From assembly GCF_005405585.1 (NCBI RefSeq), contig NZ_BJEQ01000008.1:101150-165149 (forward strand): 64,000 nt of DNA, given 5' to 3'. The notes under the pieces are model-generated. The model was not told the origin of the DNA. It worked only from the letters and a program-made list of their open reading frames with translations, and searched no databases. Made by a program: the position numbers and the translations under genes. The DNA comes from Agarivorans sp. Toyoura001 (lineage in GTDB: Bacteria > Pseudomonadota > Gammaproteobacteria > Enterobacterales > Celerinatantimonadaceae). This document shows positions 16,276-23,533 of the stretch, piece by piece (position 1 is the stretch's first letter; each line of letters opens with the position of its first letter).

Positions 16276-16767
16276 TTATTTGTTGTGCATTAAGGTCCAT
16301 GGATCATCCAAATTGTTAAAATAAATTCGACAGTTTTCTAGCTCTGAAATAGTTCGGAATAGGACGACATAATCATCACACATTTTGTTGGCTGCATTAA
16401 CAAAATCAACCATCTCATTTCTTAGCATTTTGTGGCCTGTTTTTATGCCAATAAAGTCCCGAAAAACAGCCCCTTTTGGGTAACCGTTTGGGCCCTTTTT
16501 TATGTGCTTAGTGGTAGGCACTGAGGACCTTTTTCTGTAGGTGATTTGGCGAAAATAGAAACAATGTCTCTCGAAAACATGATCGCCCACTTTTATCGAA
16601 AAAGTTTTGAAATAGATTTCCCTATATCGAAATCGGAAAAGGGGATTGGCCTTTTTGTGCTCCATGAGCGCCTCAAAATTTTCTTGATTGTAAAGAGCTA
16701 CCCGTTGCAATAGTACCTCCATTGCTATCCGATATTGCGTACTATAAGGCTCAAACAGTTTGTCCAT
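16276..16767 (-). CDS. Small basic protein next to repeat block, possibly MobI-like
   Basis: This 163-aa soluble protein has a strong ribosome site (GGGAGATAGATATG). It is rich in aromatic and basic residues: NPLFRFRYREIYFKTFSIK, then VFERHCFYFRQITYRKRSS and TTKHIKKGPNGYPKGAVF. From memory this resembles MobI-type proteins, which sit beside oriT in SXT/R391 and IncC elements, but I cannot verify that here. The location supports a mobilisation or replication role, because iteron-like repeats (16801-16935) begin 33 nt upstream of the start and no other gene follows for over 700 bp. Alternatively it is simply the first gene of the cassette array, since attC site 5 lies downstream. Confidence 0.5.
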   Translation of the reverse strand: MDKLFEPYSTQYRIAMEVLLQRVALYNQENFEALMEHKKANPLFRFRYREIYFKTFSIKVGDHVFERHCFYFRQITYRKRSSVPTTKHIKKGPNGYPKGAVFRDFIGIKTGHKMLRNEMVDFVNAANKMCDDYVVLFRTISELENCRIYFNNLDDPWTLMHNK

Positions 16768-16800
16768 ATCTATCTCCCAAAATTACATAAAACTAGGCAT

Positions 16801-16935
16801 AAAAAGCATGTGCAGAAAAACACGAAAAAGCGTGTGCAAAAAACGCCAGAATCACCAATCATTTCACAAAACAATAGGACCAATTTCCCGTGTGCACTTC
16901 TCTAAGAAAAAGCGTGTGCAAAAAGCATGTGAAGA
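16801..16935. repeat. Iteron-like direct repeats AAAAAGCRTGTGCAAAAA
   Basis: Four copies of AAAAGCRTGTG occur at 16802, 16826, 16908 and 16921, three of them extended by CARAAA. Two longer blocks each continue into ATCACCAAT...TTCAC, so a roughly 80-90 bp unit appears imperfectly duplicated. They lie immediately upstream of the 16276-16767 gene and read in the opposite direction to it. Confidence 0.75.
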
Positions 16936-17229
16936 TCACCAATTCAGCAAACTGCACATTTCACCAAAAATTTCTGATTTGAGGCGAATTGGCAACTATC
17001 TAGTCCCAAAACATACATAGTCAAAGTTTTAAAATGTTATTGTAGACGGGTGAAAAATAAATTTTAGTAACTGATTTTCGAACACGTATCGCCCCCTTTG
17101 TTGATAACTCTAATTTTTACGACCTGTTTTTTTTCCTCGGTTTTTTGAATCGCAAATATCTGCAATTTGCACTAAACAGCCTTGCTGTAAATAGCTCAAT
17201 AAGTTCTGCTTCGTTAGCAAAGGGTGGTG

Positions 17230-17365
17230 CCAAATTCTGGCACCAAAACTGGCGCCAAATTCTGGCACCAAAACTGGCGCCAAATTCTGGCACCAAAACT
17301 GGCGCCAAATTCTGGCACCAAAACTGGCGCCAAAACTGGCGCCAAATTCTGGCGCCAAATCAAAG
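17230..17365. repeat. 25-bp tandem repeat built from two dyad half-units
   Basis: The period is exactly 25 bp from 17230 (unit starts 17230, 17255, 17280, 17305), then shorter units at 17330 and 17342 and a broken one at 17355. Each unit is CCAAATTCTGGCA plus CCAAAACTGGCG. Each half is itself a near-palindrome (CCA...TGG), giving about ten dyads in a row, with GGCGCC at unit junctions. Such arrays typically bind a protein cooperatively or serve as replication or partition sites. Confidence 0.95.
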
Positions 17366-17400
17366 AGTTGATCAGCAAAAAAAATGCATGAATTGACCGA

Positions 17401-17426
17401 AAAAAAAGCCCGAAAAAATTGGGCTT
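17401..17426 (-). terminator. Rho-independent terminator, minus strand
   Basis: AAGCCC (17406-17411) and GGGCTT (17421-17426) pair. On the minus strand they are followed by eight or so Ts. It would stop transcription leaving the IS10-like element or attC site 6 toward the 25-bp repeats. Confidence 0.6.
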
Positions 17427-17523
17427 GATGTGGGCGTTTTGACCGCCTCATTTAACTAGGCGAGCAAAGATGCCTTATAACAAATAAGAATAGGTGTCGC
17501 GCAGCCGACACCTTATTCGGGTG

Positions 17524-18559
17524 CTGGAGGATCCCCTCATAAATCTTTGAGTCCCGAAGAGTGAGTTAACCAGCTATACGCGTTAATTGCCCAGCGTATT
17601 CGCTGTTCTGTTATCATATACTCAGGCCTTCGCCGCACTTCTTTTCCGAACCTGACTACCGATAAAACCGTCCGTTCGTGGATGGTATTGGCCTGAAAGT
17701 GTCTTTGCCAACCCACTTGCTGTGCTACTAAACCTAACCACCATAAAATGATGTCTGCCAACATTGCTATCAGCAGTAGTTCATCATAGCGGTGCGGGCA
17801 TCTTGAACGGCTATGGCGCAAACCAAAGCCGTATTGTGGGCTTTTTAAGTCTCGGAAGGTTTTTTCTATTTGCATCCGTTTGGCATACAGTTTTACCACT
17901 TGCTTAACGGTAAACAGCTCTGGTGGCAGGTTTGTGGTCAGTACCCAAGGCTCTTTAGCGGAACGATGATAAAGCTTCTTCGCTGAATGGTTATAGCCTG
18001 AGCGGCACGAACGCTTATCTTTACGCTGTTTATCCTTAGATTTAAACACGTATAATTGACAAGGCATGGGCTTCTTGCGGGCAATTTTCACCGCACCTAT
18101 GTAATGCGCCTTACAGCTTGCCGAATCATACAAGGTTTTAGTCAGCGCCCATTGGTCACTGAGCTGATAACACACTTCGCCCCGCAAATCTGCTGAGCAT
18201 GACATTGATATATGGCTAAACGTTCGCTATTTAAATGATGATTACCGAGCAAACGGGCCATGCGTTTTATGCTGTGTTTGGGTGAAGTACGGCTGGTGAT
18301 ATTCCGCCCTAGTTCGGTAAAGGACAATTTATCGCGAACTAATAGTGATGTAGTGGCAACCATCAGAGAGTTAGGGCGTTTTTTGTGAATATTAGGGCAT
18401 AGCTCAATAAGCATTTGGTGTAGAATTTGAATTTCGCGCATCCTGACTGCCTCCGTGCAGGTTTGATAGGATTTGTTTTTGGCGAAATTAATTAGATCAA
18501 ACAACGGGGTGCGCGTCTACTTATATGAATTCCCGAGGAATTATGAGGGGATTCGCTAG
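17524..18559 (-). mobile_element. IS10-like (IS4 family) insertion sequence, deleted form
   Basis: The ends CTGGAGGATCCCCTCATAA (left) and, inverted, CTAGCGAATCCCCTCATAA (right) match the style of IS10 ends, which contain GATCCCCTCATAA. The element is about 1.04 kb, against 1.33 kb for IS10, because of an internal transposase deletion. It could move only if supplied with transposase in trans. It interrupts attC site 6. Confidence 0.85.
17537..18441 (-). pseudogene. IS10-type transposase with internal deletion and frameshift
   Basis: The N-terminal part starts MREIQILHQMLIELCPNIH and includes LGRNITSRTSPKHSIKRMAR and LLGNHHLNSERLAIY, matching the start of the IS10 transposase. A second frame resumes near 18205 with RGEVCYQLSDQW, SAKEPWVLTTNLP, KRMQIEKTFRDLKSPQYGFG and LRHSRS, its C-terminal half including the catalytic Glu region (YREK-like MQIEKTF). 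Roughly 100 codons are missing between them, including the first catalytic aspartates, and the frames do not join. The gene is dead. Confidence 0.88.
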
Positions 18560-18594
18560 ATTAGGGCGTTAGGTTTACAGGAAGTTTCGAGAAT

Positions 18595-19482
18595 ATGTCT
18601 AAGTTTGGAAGAAGTATAAGAATATTTTTAGCTGACGGTAGTCCCACTGGATTGCGCCATGTAGAAATAGCTAACTGGTCAGGTCAAGCTTTAGCTTGTC
18701 CACGAAGTCGATTTTCCGAGCTAGGAAAATGGGAAGAGTCAAAACGACCTGGCGTATATTTCTTATTTGAGAATTCTGCGGGTGATAACAATGTTGCATA
18801 CATTGGTGAATCTGAAGACGTATTTAAAAGACTTGCAGATCATGACCGTAAAAAAGAATTTTGGAATGAGGTAATAATCTTTACAAGTAAAGATGAAAAC
18901 CTAACAAAAGGTCATATTAAATATCTAGAGGCAAGGCTCGTAGAAATCAGCAAATCAGCTGATAGATATGAATTAGAAAATAGTAATACACCCACAAAAT
19001 CTAATCTTCCTCGCGCTGACGCTGCTGCAATGGAAGAGTTTGTCGATAATATTCGTATTGTTTTAGGTAGTTTAAGTCATAGAATTTTGGAGTCTGTTTC
19101 TTCAGGGGCTGTTCAAACTATTGTCGAGCCAAAAGAAGACTCTCTAGTAAATTATCCATTTAGTTTTAAGGTAAATAAAGTCACCGCACAAGGCAGAATT
19201 ACTGATGATGGCTTCTTACTTTTACAAGGTTCTCAAATCGCACATAAATCATCACCGAGTATGCCGGGTAAAAATTTACTCATTAAAGAACAAATGATCT
19301 CTGATGGTCTTCTAGAAGATAAAGGTAGTTTTTACCTGCTACTCAAGGATAAGTTAATGAGTTCATCTTCATATGCAGCCGCATTAGTTGCAGGCAATAG
19401 TCGCAGTGGTCCACAAAGTTGGAAAACTCCTGAGGGTGAGTATTTAAAAGTAATCGAAGAGCGGTTGGTAAGTAAAACCTAA
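18595..19482 (+). CDS. Cassette gene: GIY-YIG nuclease-domain protein with DUF4357-like tail
   Basis: This 295-aa protein has a GIY-YIG endonuclease fold near its N-terminus: RPGVYFLFEN (51-60), NNVAYIGESEDVFKRLADH (65-83, with the YIG motif and Arg79) and YLEARLVEIS (110-119, metal-binding Glu112). The C-terminal 100 residues (YPFSFKV, then SMPGKNLLIKEQM and SSYAAALVAGNSRSGPQSWK) fit DUF4357. Such fusions are common in mobile regions, and the substrate is unknown. The start lies 21 nt after the GTTAGGT core of attC site 6, the normal cassette position, with AGGAAG upstream. CCTAACA overlaps the stop like the start of another attC, but no closing core is clear downstream. Confidence 0.85.
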   Translation: MSKFGRSIRIFLADGSPTGLRHVEIANWSGQALACPRSRFSELGKWEESKRPGVYFLFENSAGDNNVAYIGESEDVFKRLADHDRKKEFWNEVIIFTSKDENLTKGHIKYLEARLVEISKSADRYELENSNTPTKSNLPRADAAAMEEFVDNIRIVLGSLSHRILESVSSGAVQTIVEPKEDSLVNYPFSFKVNKVTAQGRITDDGFLLLQGSQIAHKSSPSMPGKNLLIKEQMISDGLLEDKGSFYLLLKDKLMSSSSYAAALVAGNSRSGPQSWKTPEGEYLKVIEERLVSKT

Positions 19483-19784
19483 CACATATGAGCCTCCGGG
19501 TAGGCAATAGGCGAGTGTAGTGGCTAGTTCTTTTCCATGCGAGAAAATTAGCGTTTCCGGTTAGAACAATTATTTTTCAAAACAAAGAAGATCTATTTTC
19601 ATTATTTCAATGTGCTAGTTTTTTTCACTAGAAAGATTGTCTTCGTTCTATTCAAATAGTCTTCGTTTTAATTTCATCAAAACAACTGTATTGGTGGAAA
19701 AATAACGAAGACAAAGTGCTGTTGTAAACCCACGTATTAGAGCCCACCAAGGACTCTAAAAATGAAATTAAAACGAAGACAATC
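19483..19784. other. Gene-free stretch containing a MITE-like element
   Basis: I see no gene in these 302 bp. The left part begins CCTAACACATATGAG, a possible attC start, without a matching end. The right half is the inverted-repeat element at 19635-19784. Confidence 0.5.
19635..19784. mobile_element. MITE-like 150-bp element with TTGTCTTCGTT repeats
   Basis: Perfect 13-bp terminal inverted repeats GATTGTCTTCGTT (19635-19647) and AACGAAGACAATC (19772-19784) bound a 150-bp segment. Inside are a 19-bp perfect inverted pair (19659-19677 with 19762-19780) and another AACGAAGACAA at 19704-19714. So there are four GTCTTCGTT motifs, two per strand, resembling the repeated transposase-binding sites at transposon ends. 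The right end abuts the stop codon of the CoiA-like gene. No clear target duplication is visible. Alternative roles are a recombination site or a bistable RNA hairpin. Confidence 0.6.
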
Positions 19785-20846
19785 CTAACTAGCGGAATAC
19801 TTGGACTTAATCCCCGCAACAATTATTTGAGGTCTTCCGTTACGAAATGCTGCCTTTACTTCCAATTCAGCAACGCAGGGAAACAGCATGGTTTCCAGAG
19901 TCGGAATCAGAGACTCATCAAAAACCATAGTATCTACTTCGTAACCACTTCTTGAGCGAACCGTGTAATTGCTAGAGCAACTCCCTGATATCACCTTTCC
20001 AACTTTAAGTAATGAGATATCAAAATCACGACCTTTTTTACGTGAGTATCCGTATGCGGAACTGTAACCAAGTAAAAGAACTTGGTGCGGTGTGGGGCTA
20101 AGAAGCGGGGTGGCTGGTGTGCTAGAGCTTTGCTCAGTTAACTGATAGTGCTCTATCACGGCAGTTTTCAAGCGTAAGTTTGCTGAAGCGATTTCTTCCT
20201 CAAGTTCTCTAGATAACTGCTCTTTAATTTCACTATGAGCTGGATGATACGCCCAGCGGCGGGGTGCCTCGTAAAGCACTGCTTTTTCTAAGGTATCCAT
20301 GTCTTCCATTGAGTTGTGCCCCGACATGTCGATAACTATCATGGAAATTCCGCTTTCAACAACCTTCTCCAGTTTTTCAGGTGAGATATCATTAGTCACG
20401 ACGACTTCAATGTGTACCTTTTCCCTTTCTGCTATGCAGGTGAGGTCGGGTCGGAAATCGCCACATGCCTGTTCAACAATGACTTCTTTGAAGAGGAGTT
20501 TATAAGCATTATCGGTAAATGCTCGCTGGTGTGCTCGGCCAGCTAAGTCGGTGCCTTGGCAGCTGAGCTCAATTTCAGGGGCTACAACATATCGATTATT
20601 CTGAATAATTTGTTTACTCAGTTTATGCAGTATCGATTCGTTGCAGTTTTCGCCATTGCTGTCGTAGTGCGCAAAATGGTGGATATTCACTTCACCTTTT
20701 TTGGCTATGAGCGTTGAACCACATCCAGGACATACGCAATTACAGTCTAGTCCTCGCTCAACATCTCGTATGTGAACTATTTGTCCTCCTTTCTCCCCAA
20801 ATGCAGTTTTTAAAGAATCGTTGGTTAGCTCTACTGGGTTCATCAT
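19785..20846 (-). CDS. CoiA-like protein (zinc finger plus PD-(D/E)xK-type nuclease domain)
   Basis: This 353-aa protein has an N-terminal zinc region CNCVCPGCG (35-43) followed by HHFAH (56-60) and Cys68, the hallmark of the competence-protein CoiA family. A nuclease-like core follows: CGDFRPDLTC and then VHIEVVVTNDISPEKLEKVV, where D...E-x-V resembles a PD-(D/E)xK active site. CoiA family members act on recombining DNA in naturally competent bacteria, and many relatives sit in mobile or defence islands. The ATG at 20846 follows GAGGAAAACAC. The gene faces away from the 21005 gene across a 158-bp gap. A defence role is inference. Confidence 0.72.
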   Translation of the reverse strand: MMNPVELTNDSLKTAFGEKGGQIVHIRDVERGLDCNCVCPGCGSTLIAKKGEVNIHHFAHYDSNGENCNESILHKLSKQIIQNNRYVVAPEIELSCQGTDLAGRAHQRAFTDNAYKLLFKEVIVEQACGDFRPDLTCIAEREKVHIEVVVTNDISPEKLEKVVESGISMIVIDMSGHNSMEDMDTLEKAVLYEAPRRWAYHPAHSEIKEQLSRELEEEIASANLRLKTAVIEHYQLTEQSSSTPATPLLSPTPHQVLLLGYSSAYGYSRKKGRDFDISLLKVGKVISGSCSSNYTVRSRSGYEVDTMVFDESLIPTLETMLFPCVAELEVKAAFRNGRPQIIVAGIKSKYSAS

Positions 20847-21004
20847 TGTGTTTTCCTCTTATATACATTGATATGTTTGCAAGGTCTTTCCTTGCGGCTC
20901 ATAGCGATATTCGAAGAAAAATCTGCGCCAAAACAGAGTATTACATGGCAATACCCGGTAATATTGAGTTAATTATCAAGCCTAGAGAGCCCAGCTGAAA
21001 AGAC

Positions 21005-22009
21005 ATGGAAAAGGAAGCCCTTGAATTAAGTGATGCAATCGAAGTCGCAGAGTATTTCTGGAGTGAATACAGCAATCAAGATAAAGACATGGTGTGTTGG
21101 AAGTTGTTTGCAGCATTATTGGAAATGACTCGAGAGTCGCCTGTACTAAAAGCGGAAAAAGTCGATGAGTGTTATTTTACAACTCAAGAGGTGACGGCAA
21201 GGCTAGAAGAGTTAGCACATAAAAAAGCCAATTCATACAATGGGAATAGACTTTCTAAAGAGTTTAATAAGCTTCTTGAGAGACTTGAAGAAGTAGAAGT
21301 TAGGCTTACTCAGGTTGCTAGAGAACTGGGTAAAAAAGTTATACCTTGGGTTGTCAAAGAGGGGAGTTCTGGAGGGCAAGGTCGCCAAACGCGCTATAAG
21401 CTTGTTGCGATAAAGCTGAAAGAAGGTATAGAAGAAGTCGAACCCCACAGCTCGACTTCTCATAAAGGTGAAATCGAATATTATCTTGAATCGAGCCCTA
21501 AGCTTCCAATATGGGCTAGATGGATGCAGCATATCAATATGGATAAATACCGACCTTGGGTATTATTGTTTACTACCAGTCCAATCATCTTTGGCTTGAT
21601 AGCGTTAGCGCAGAGTTATTTTACGGTGTTTGGATTTAACTATTTATACAATAGTTGGATTTTCACTTTCTCAGCTATTTACTCAATTTTGTTCGTCATA
21701 CTTTTTCGTCATTTCATATCTGCGATTAACTACAACATCGCCGCCCTTCCTGAATGGGCATTGCCCATGCGGTTACGCTCCGCTGTTCTTCAGTATGAAC
21801 TGAACAAGCCCGGAAGTGACCTGCCGCGTTTGAAGAGTTTGGGGGTTAAGGTGTATTCAGCCAAGTGCCCGATTTGTGGGCATCGTGTTTATATAAAGCC
21901 TAGAGGCTTGGTCTTTAAAGAACGGCTGATTGGAGAGTGCGATTTAAACCCAGTTGAGCATAAATATTCTTTTGATTTTACAACGCTGCTAGGCTCGAAA
22001 ATCAAATGA
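21005..22009 (+). CDS. Unknown protein: coiled region, two TM helices, C-terminal zinc ribbon
   Basis: This 334-aa protein matches no family I recognise. Residues 1-150 are charged and helical (FNKLLERLEEVEVRLTQVA may be a short coiled coil, and an N-terminal winged-helix fold is possible). Two membrane segments follow at about 185-205 and 215-240. The C-terminal domain carries CPICGHRVY and GECDLNPVEHKYSFD, a likely zinc ribbon (CxxC plus Cys/His). A cytosolic sensor joined to a membrane anchor is a common build in defence systems but is not proof. It lies divergent from the CoiA-like gene, with a shared 158-bp promoter region. Confidence 0.6.
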   Translation: MEKEALELSDAIEVAEYFWSEYSNQDKDMVCWKLFAALLEMTRESPVLKAEKVDECYFTTQEVTARLEELAHKKANSYNGNRLSKEFNKLLERLEEVEVRLTQVARELGKKVIPWVVKEGSSGGQGRQTRYKLVAIKLKEGIEEVEPHSSTSHKGEIEYYLESSPKLPIWARWMQHINMDKYRPWVLLFTTSPIIFGLIALAQSYFTVFGFNYLYNSWIFTFSAIYSILFVILFRHFISAINYNIAALPEWALPMRLRSAVLQYELNKPGSDLPRLKSLGVKVYSAKCPICGHRVYIKPRGLVFKERLIGECDLNPVEHKYSFDFTTLLGSKIK

Positions 22010-22087
22010 CTCAGAGCTCTAACTGACAACCTATGATTATTTAGCTGCTCAACTGAATTTAATGACTTCTTTAGCTAATCTCGAGCT

Positions 22088-23122
22088 TTAGCAAAGTTGA
22101 CGATCTCTGTTTTCATTATAGAGTTGTTGAGCTAGTTCTTTTGCCCTAGCTTTATCTTCTTCGGCTAATTTGGGCAGATTTACTCCCTCATAAATGACGA
22201 AAGCAGGGCCATAATCTTCGTCATTATCAGCAAGGCTTTGAGTGAGGTTAAAGCCATACAATTCGGCTAAGTATACCCACTTGTGAGCTTCAAAAGCAGA
22301 CGCATTTGTATGTGTATCCGCAGCTTCTCTTGACAGTATTTCAAGGCTTTCTCTGTTCCCCTTTAATGCCGCCGGCTCTAGCCAAGTATCGTCACCATAG
22401 TCTTCGACCATCCTTTCTTGTGCTTCAATAGAGCCTAACTTTGCTGCAATCTCGCACCATGTCTCACTGTTATCTTCATCATGTTCAACCAGCAGCAAGG
22501 CAGTCTTCATGTCAGCGTTTCCACTGAGCCTCATTAAACAAGACTTAAAAAGGTTATATTGATTGAGTTGTTCCTCATAACTATCGGCCCACTCCGCTGC
22601 ACTGTTTGAAAGTACTTTTCCTGCTAGCTTTTGTTTATACCAATAAGAGCCTGACGGGTCGGGGGACTCACATTCAAGCAGCGCTAACAGTTCTGTTCGG
22701 CCATTTTCGATGGCTTCGATAACTGCCTTGACGCTATTGTGATTTAGCGGTGGGTAGTGGCAGTGCTCAAGCTCTTCATAACTTATAAATGAAGTGCCTG
22801 TTTCTTCAATAATATGTGTAAGTGTCTCTAGTAGAATTGGAATATTTTCTTTTTGAACGCAAAGATCTCTAGCTCTTTGGATAAATGAGTTAAAGCTTGG
22901 CTCAGGAGCATCAGAATACTCATCATGAAAATCTGTTTCTATAACTGTATTTTCGTTGAAGTCTCGGTAGCTGAGAATAATTCCGGCAGTATCCATACTG
23001 GCAAGGCTCGAGAACCCGAAATAAGCCGCAATCAATTCATGTGAGTGAGAATGAGCAATACGGATATTGTGATGTTTTTGTGCTTCATTTTTGAAGCTAA
23101 AGGCAAGGTGCTTCTTAGACAT
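22088..23122 (-). CDS. Sel1-repeat-like protein
   Basis: This 344-aa soluble acidic protein opens with IRIAHSHSHELIAAYFGFSS, reminiscent of the sHsqaLElvA..lGF motif of proteins on plasmids and islands. The C-terminal third contains Sel1/TPR-like helical repeats (CEIAAKLGSIEAQERMVEDY, then LEPAALKGNRESLEILSREA). Such repeats mediate protein-protein contacts. The ATG at 23122 has a good AGAGGAAC site. It lies convergent with the 21005 gene and divergent from the HEPN/KAP pair, so it may be an independent unit. Confidence 0.6.
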   Translation of the reverse strand: MSKKHLAFSFKNEAQKHHNIRIAHSHSHELIAAYFGFSSLASMDTAGIILSYRDFNENTVIETDFHDEYSDAPEPSFNSFIQRARDLCVQKENIPILLETLTHIIEETGTSFISYEELEHCHYPPLNHNSVKAVIEAIENGRTELLALLECESPDPSGSYWYKQKLAGKVLSNSAAEWADSYEEQLNQYNLFKSCLMRLSGNADMKTALLLVEHDEDNSETWCEIAAKLGSIEAQERMVEDYGDDTWLEPAALKGNRESLEILSREAADTHTNASAFEAHKWVYLAELYGFNLTQSLADNDEDYGPAFVIYEGVNLPKLAEEDKARAKELAQQLYNENRDRQLC

Positions 23123-23533
23123 AAACTGTTCCTCTGTCGACCAGCTCTTACTCAGTTCAAGTGTGTACGTTTAAATTACTGAGCTCGCCAATCAATGTTG
23201 AAATAGTTTATTCATTACAAACACTATCGAATAAGGATGTTACTAACGCCTTGTTTTACTCATACACAAGTAGGGTGGGCACCGTTATTTCGTAGTCTAA
23301 TCAAGCGACTAAGGTTAGTCAATCTAATAGCTAGGTAAAATGACCACGTAGCGCTTTCAATTGAAGCGTCCAAAAGAGATTATTCATCATCAGTTTTAGA
23401 CCTGTCAAAAACAGCAGAATCAAAGGTTAGTCATTAAACCGAGAGCCAGGTTCCATCGACTGTGGGGTATGCTATTGACTTTATTGCTATTTGGCTTTGT
23501 TATTGTGGACTAGATTCGGTGATGGTGGTGTTG
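23123..23533. promoter_or_regulatory. Intergenic region upstream of HEPN/KAP pair
   Basis: These roughly 410 bp separate the divergent Sel1-like and HEPN-type genes and must contain promoters for both. I see no repeat, RNA gene or clear promoter boxes. An in-frame extension of the HEPN-type gene back to a GTG at 23462 is possible but looks unlikely. Confidence 0.4.

Larger units (their letters stand above)
16768..17523. other. Repeat-rich non-coding block (candidate oriT/oriV)
   Basis: About 750 bp have no credible gene. In order they hold iteron-like repeats (16801-16935), an AT-rich spacer, the 25-bp tandem array (17230-17365), a minus-strand terminator (17401-17426) and attC site 6. Frames across the 25-bp array give repetitive low-complexity peptides and are not believed. 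The density of direct repeats next to one small gene resembles a plasmid replication or transfer origin. Confidence 0.5.
17475..18574 (+). other. attC site 6, split by an IS10-like insertion
   Basis: The left part (17475-17523) starts TTATAAC and contains the same GAATAGGTGTCG/CGACACC stem as attC site 1. The right part (18560-18574) ends AGGGCGTTAGGT, a normal attC core. Between them is an IS with 9-bp flanks ATTCGGGTG and ATTAGGGCG (7 of 9 identical), as expected for IS10's 9-bp target duplication after some drift. Removing the IS and one flank rebuilds one attC in plus orientation, opposite to sites 1-5. Confidence 0.7.

Noticed and set aside
17230..17365. CRISPR array
   Set aside because: Units are contiguous with no unique spacers between repeats, and no cas genes are present.
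17110..17451. Open frames across the 25-bp repeats, giving repetitive peptides
   Set aside because: The peptides only translate the tandem repeat in several frames. They have no plausible fold and no ribosome site, so they are by-products of the repeat array.
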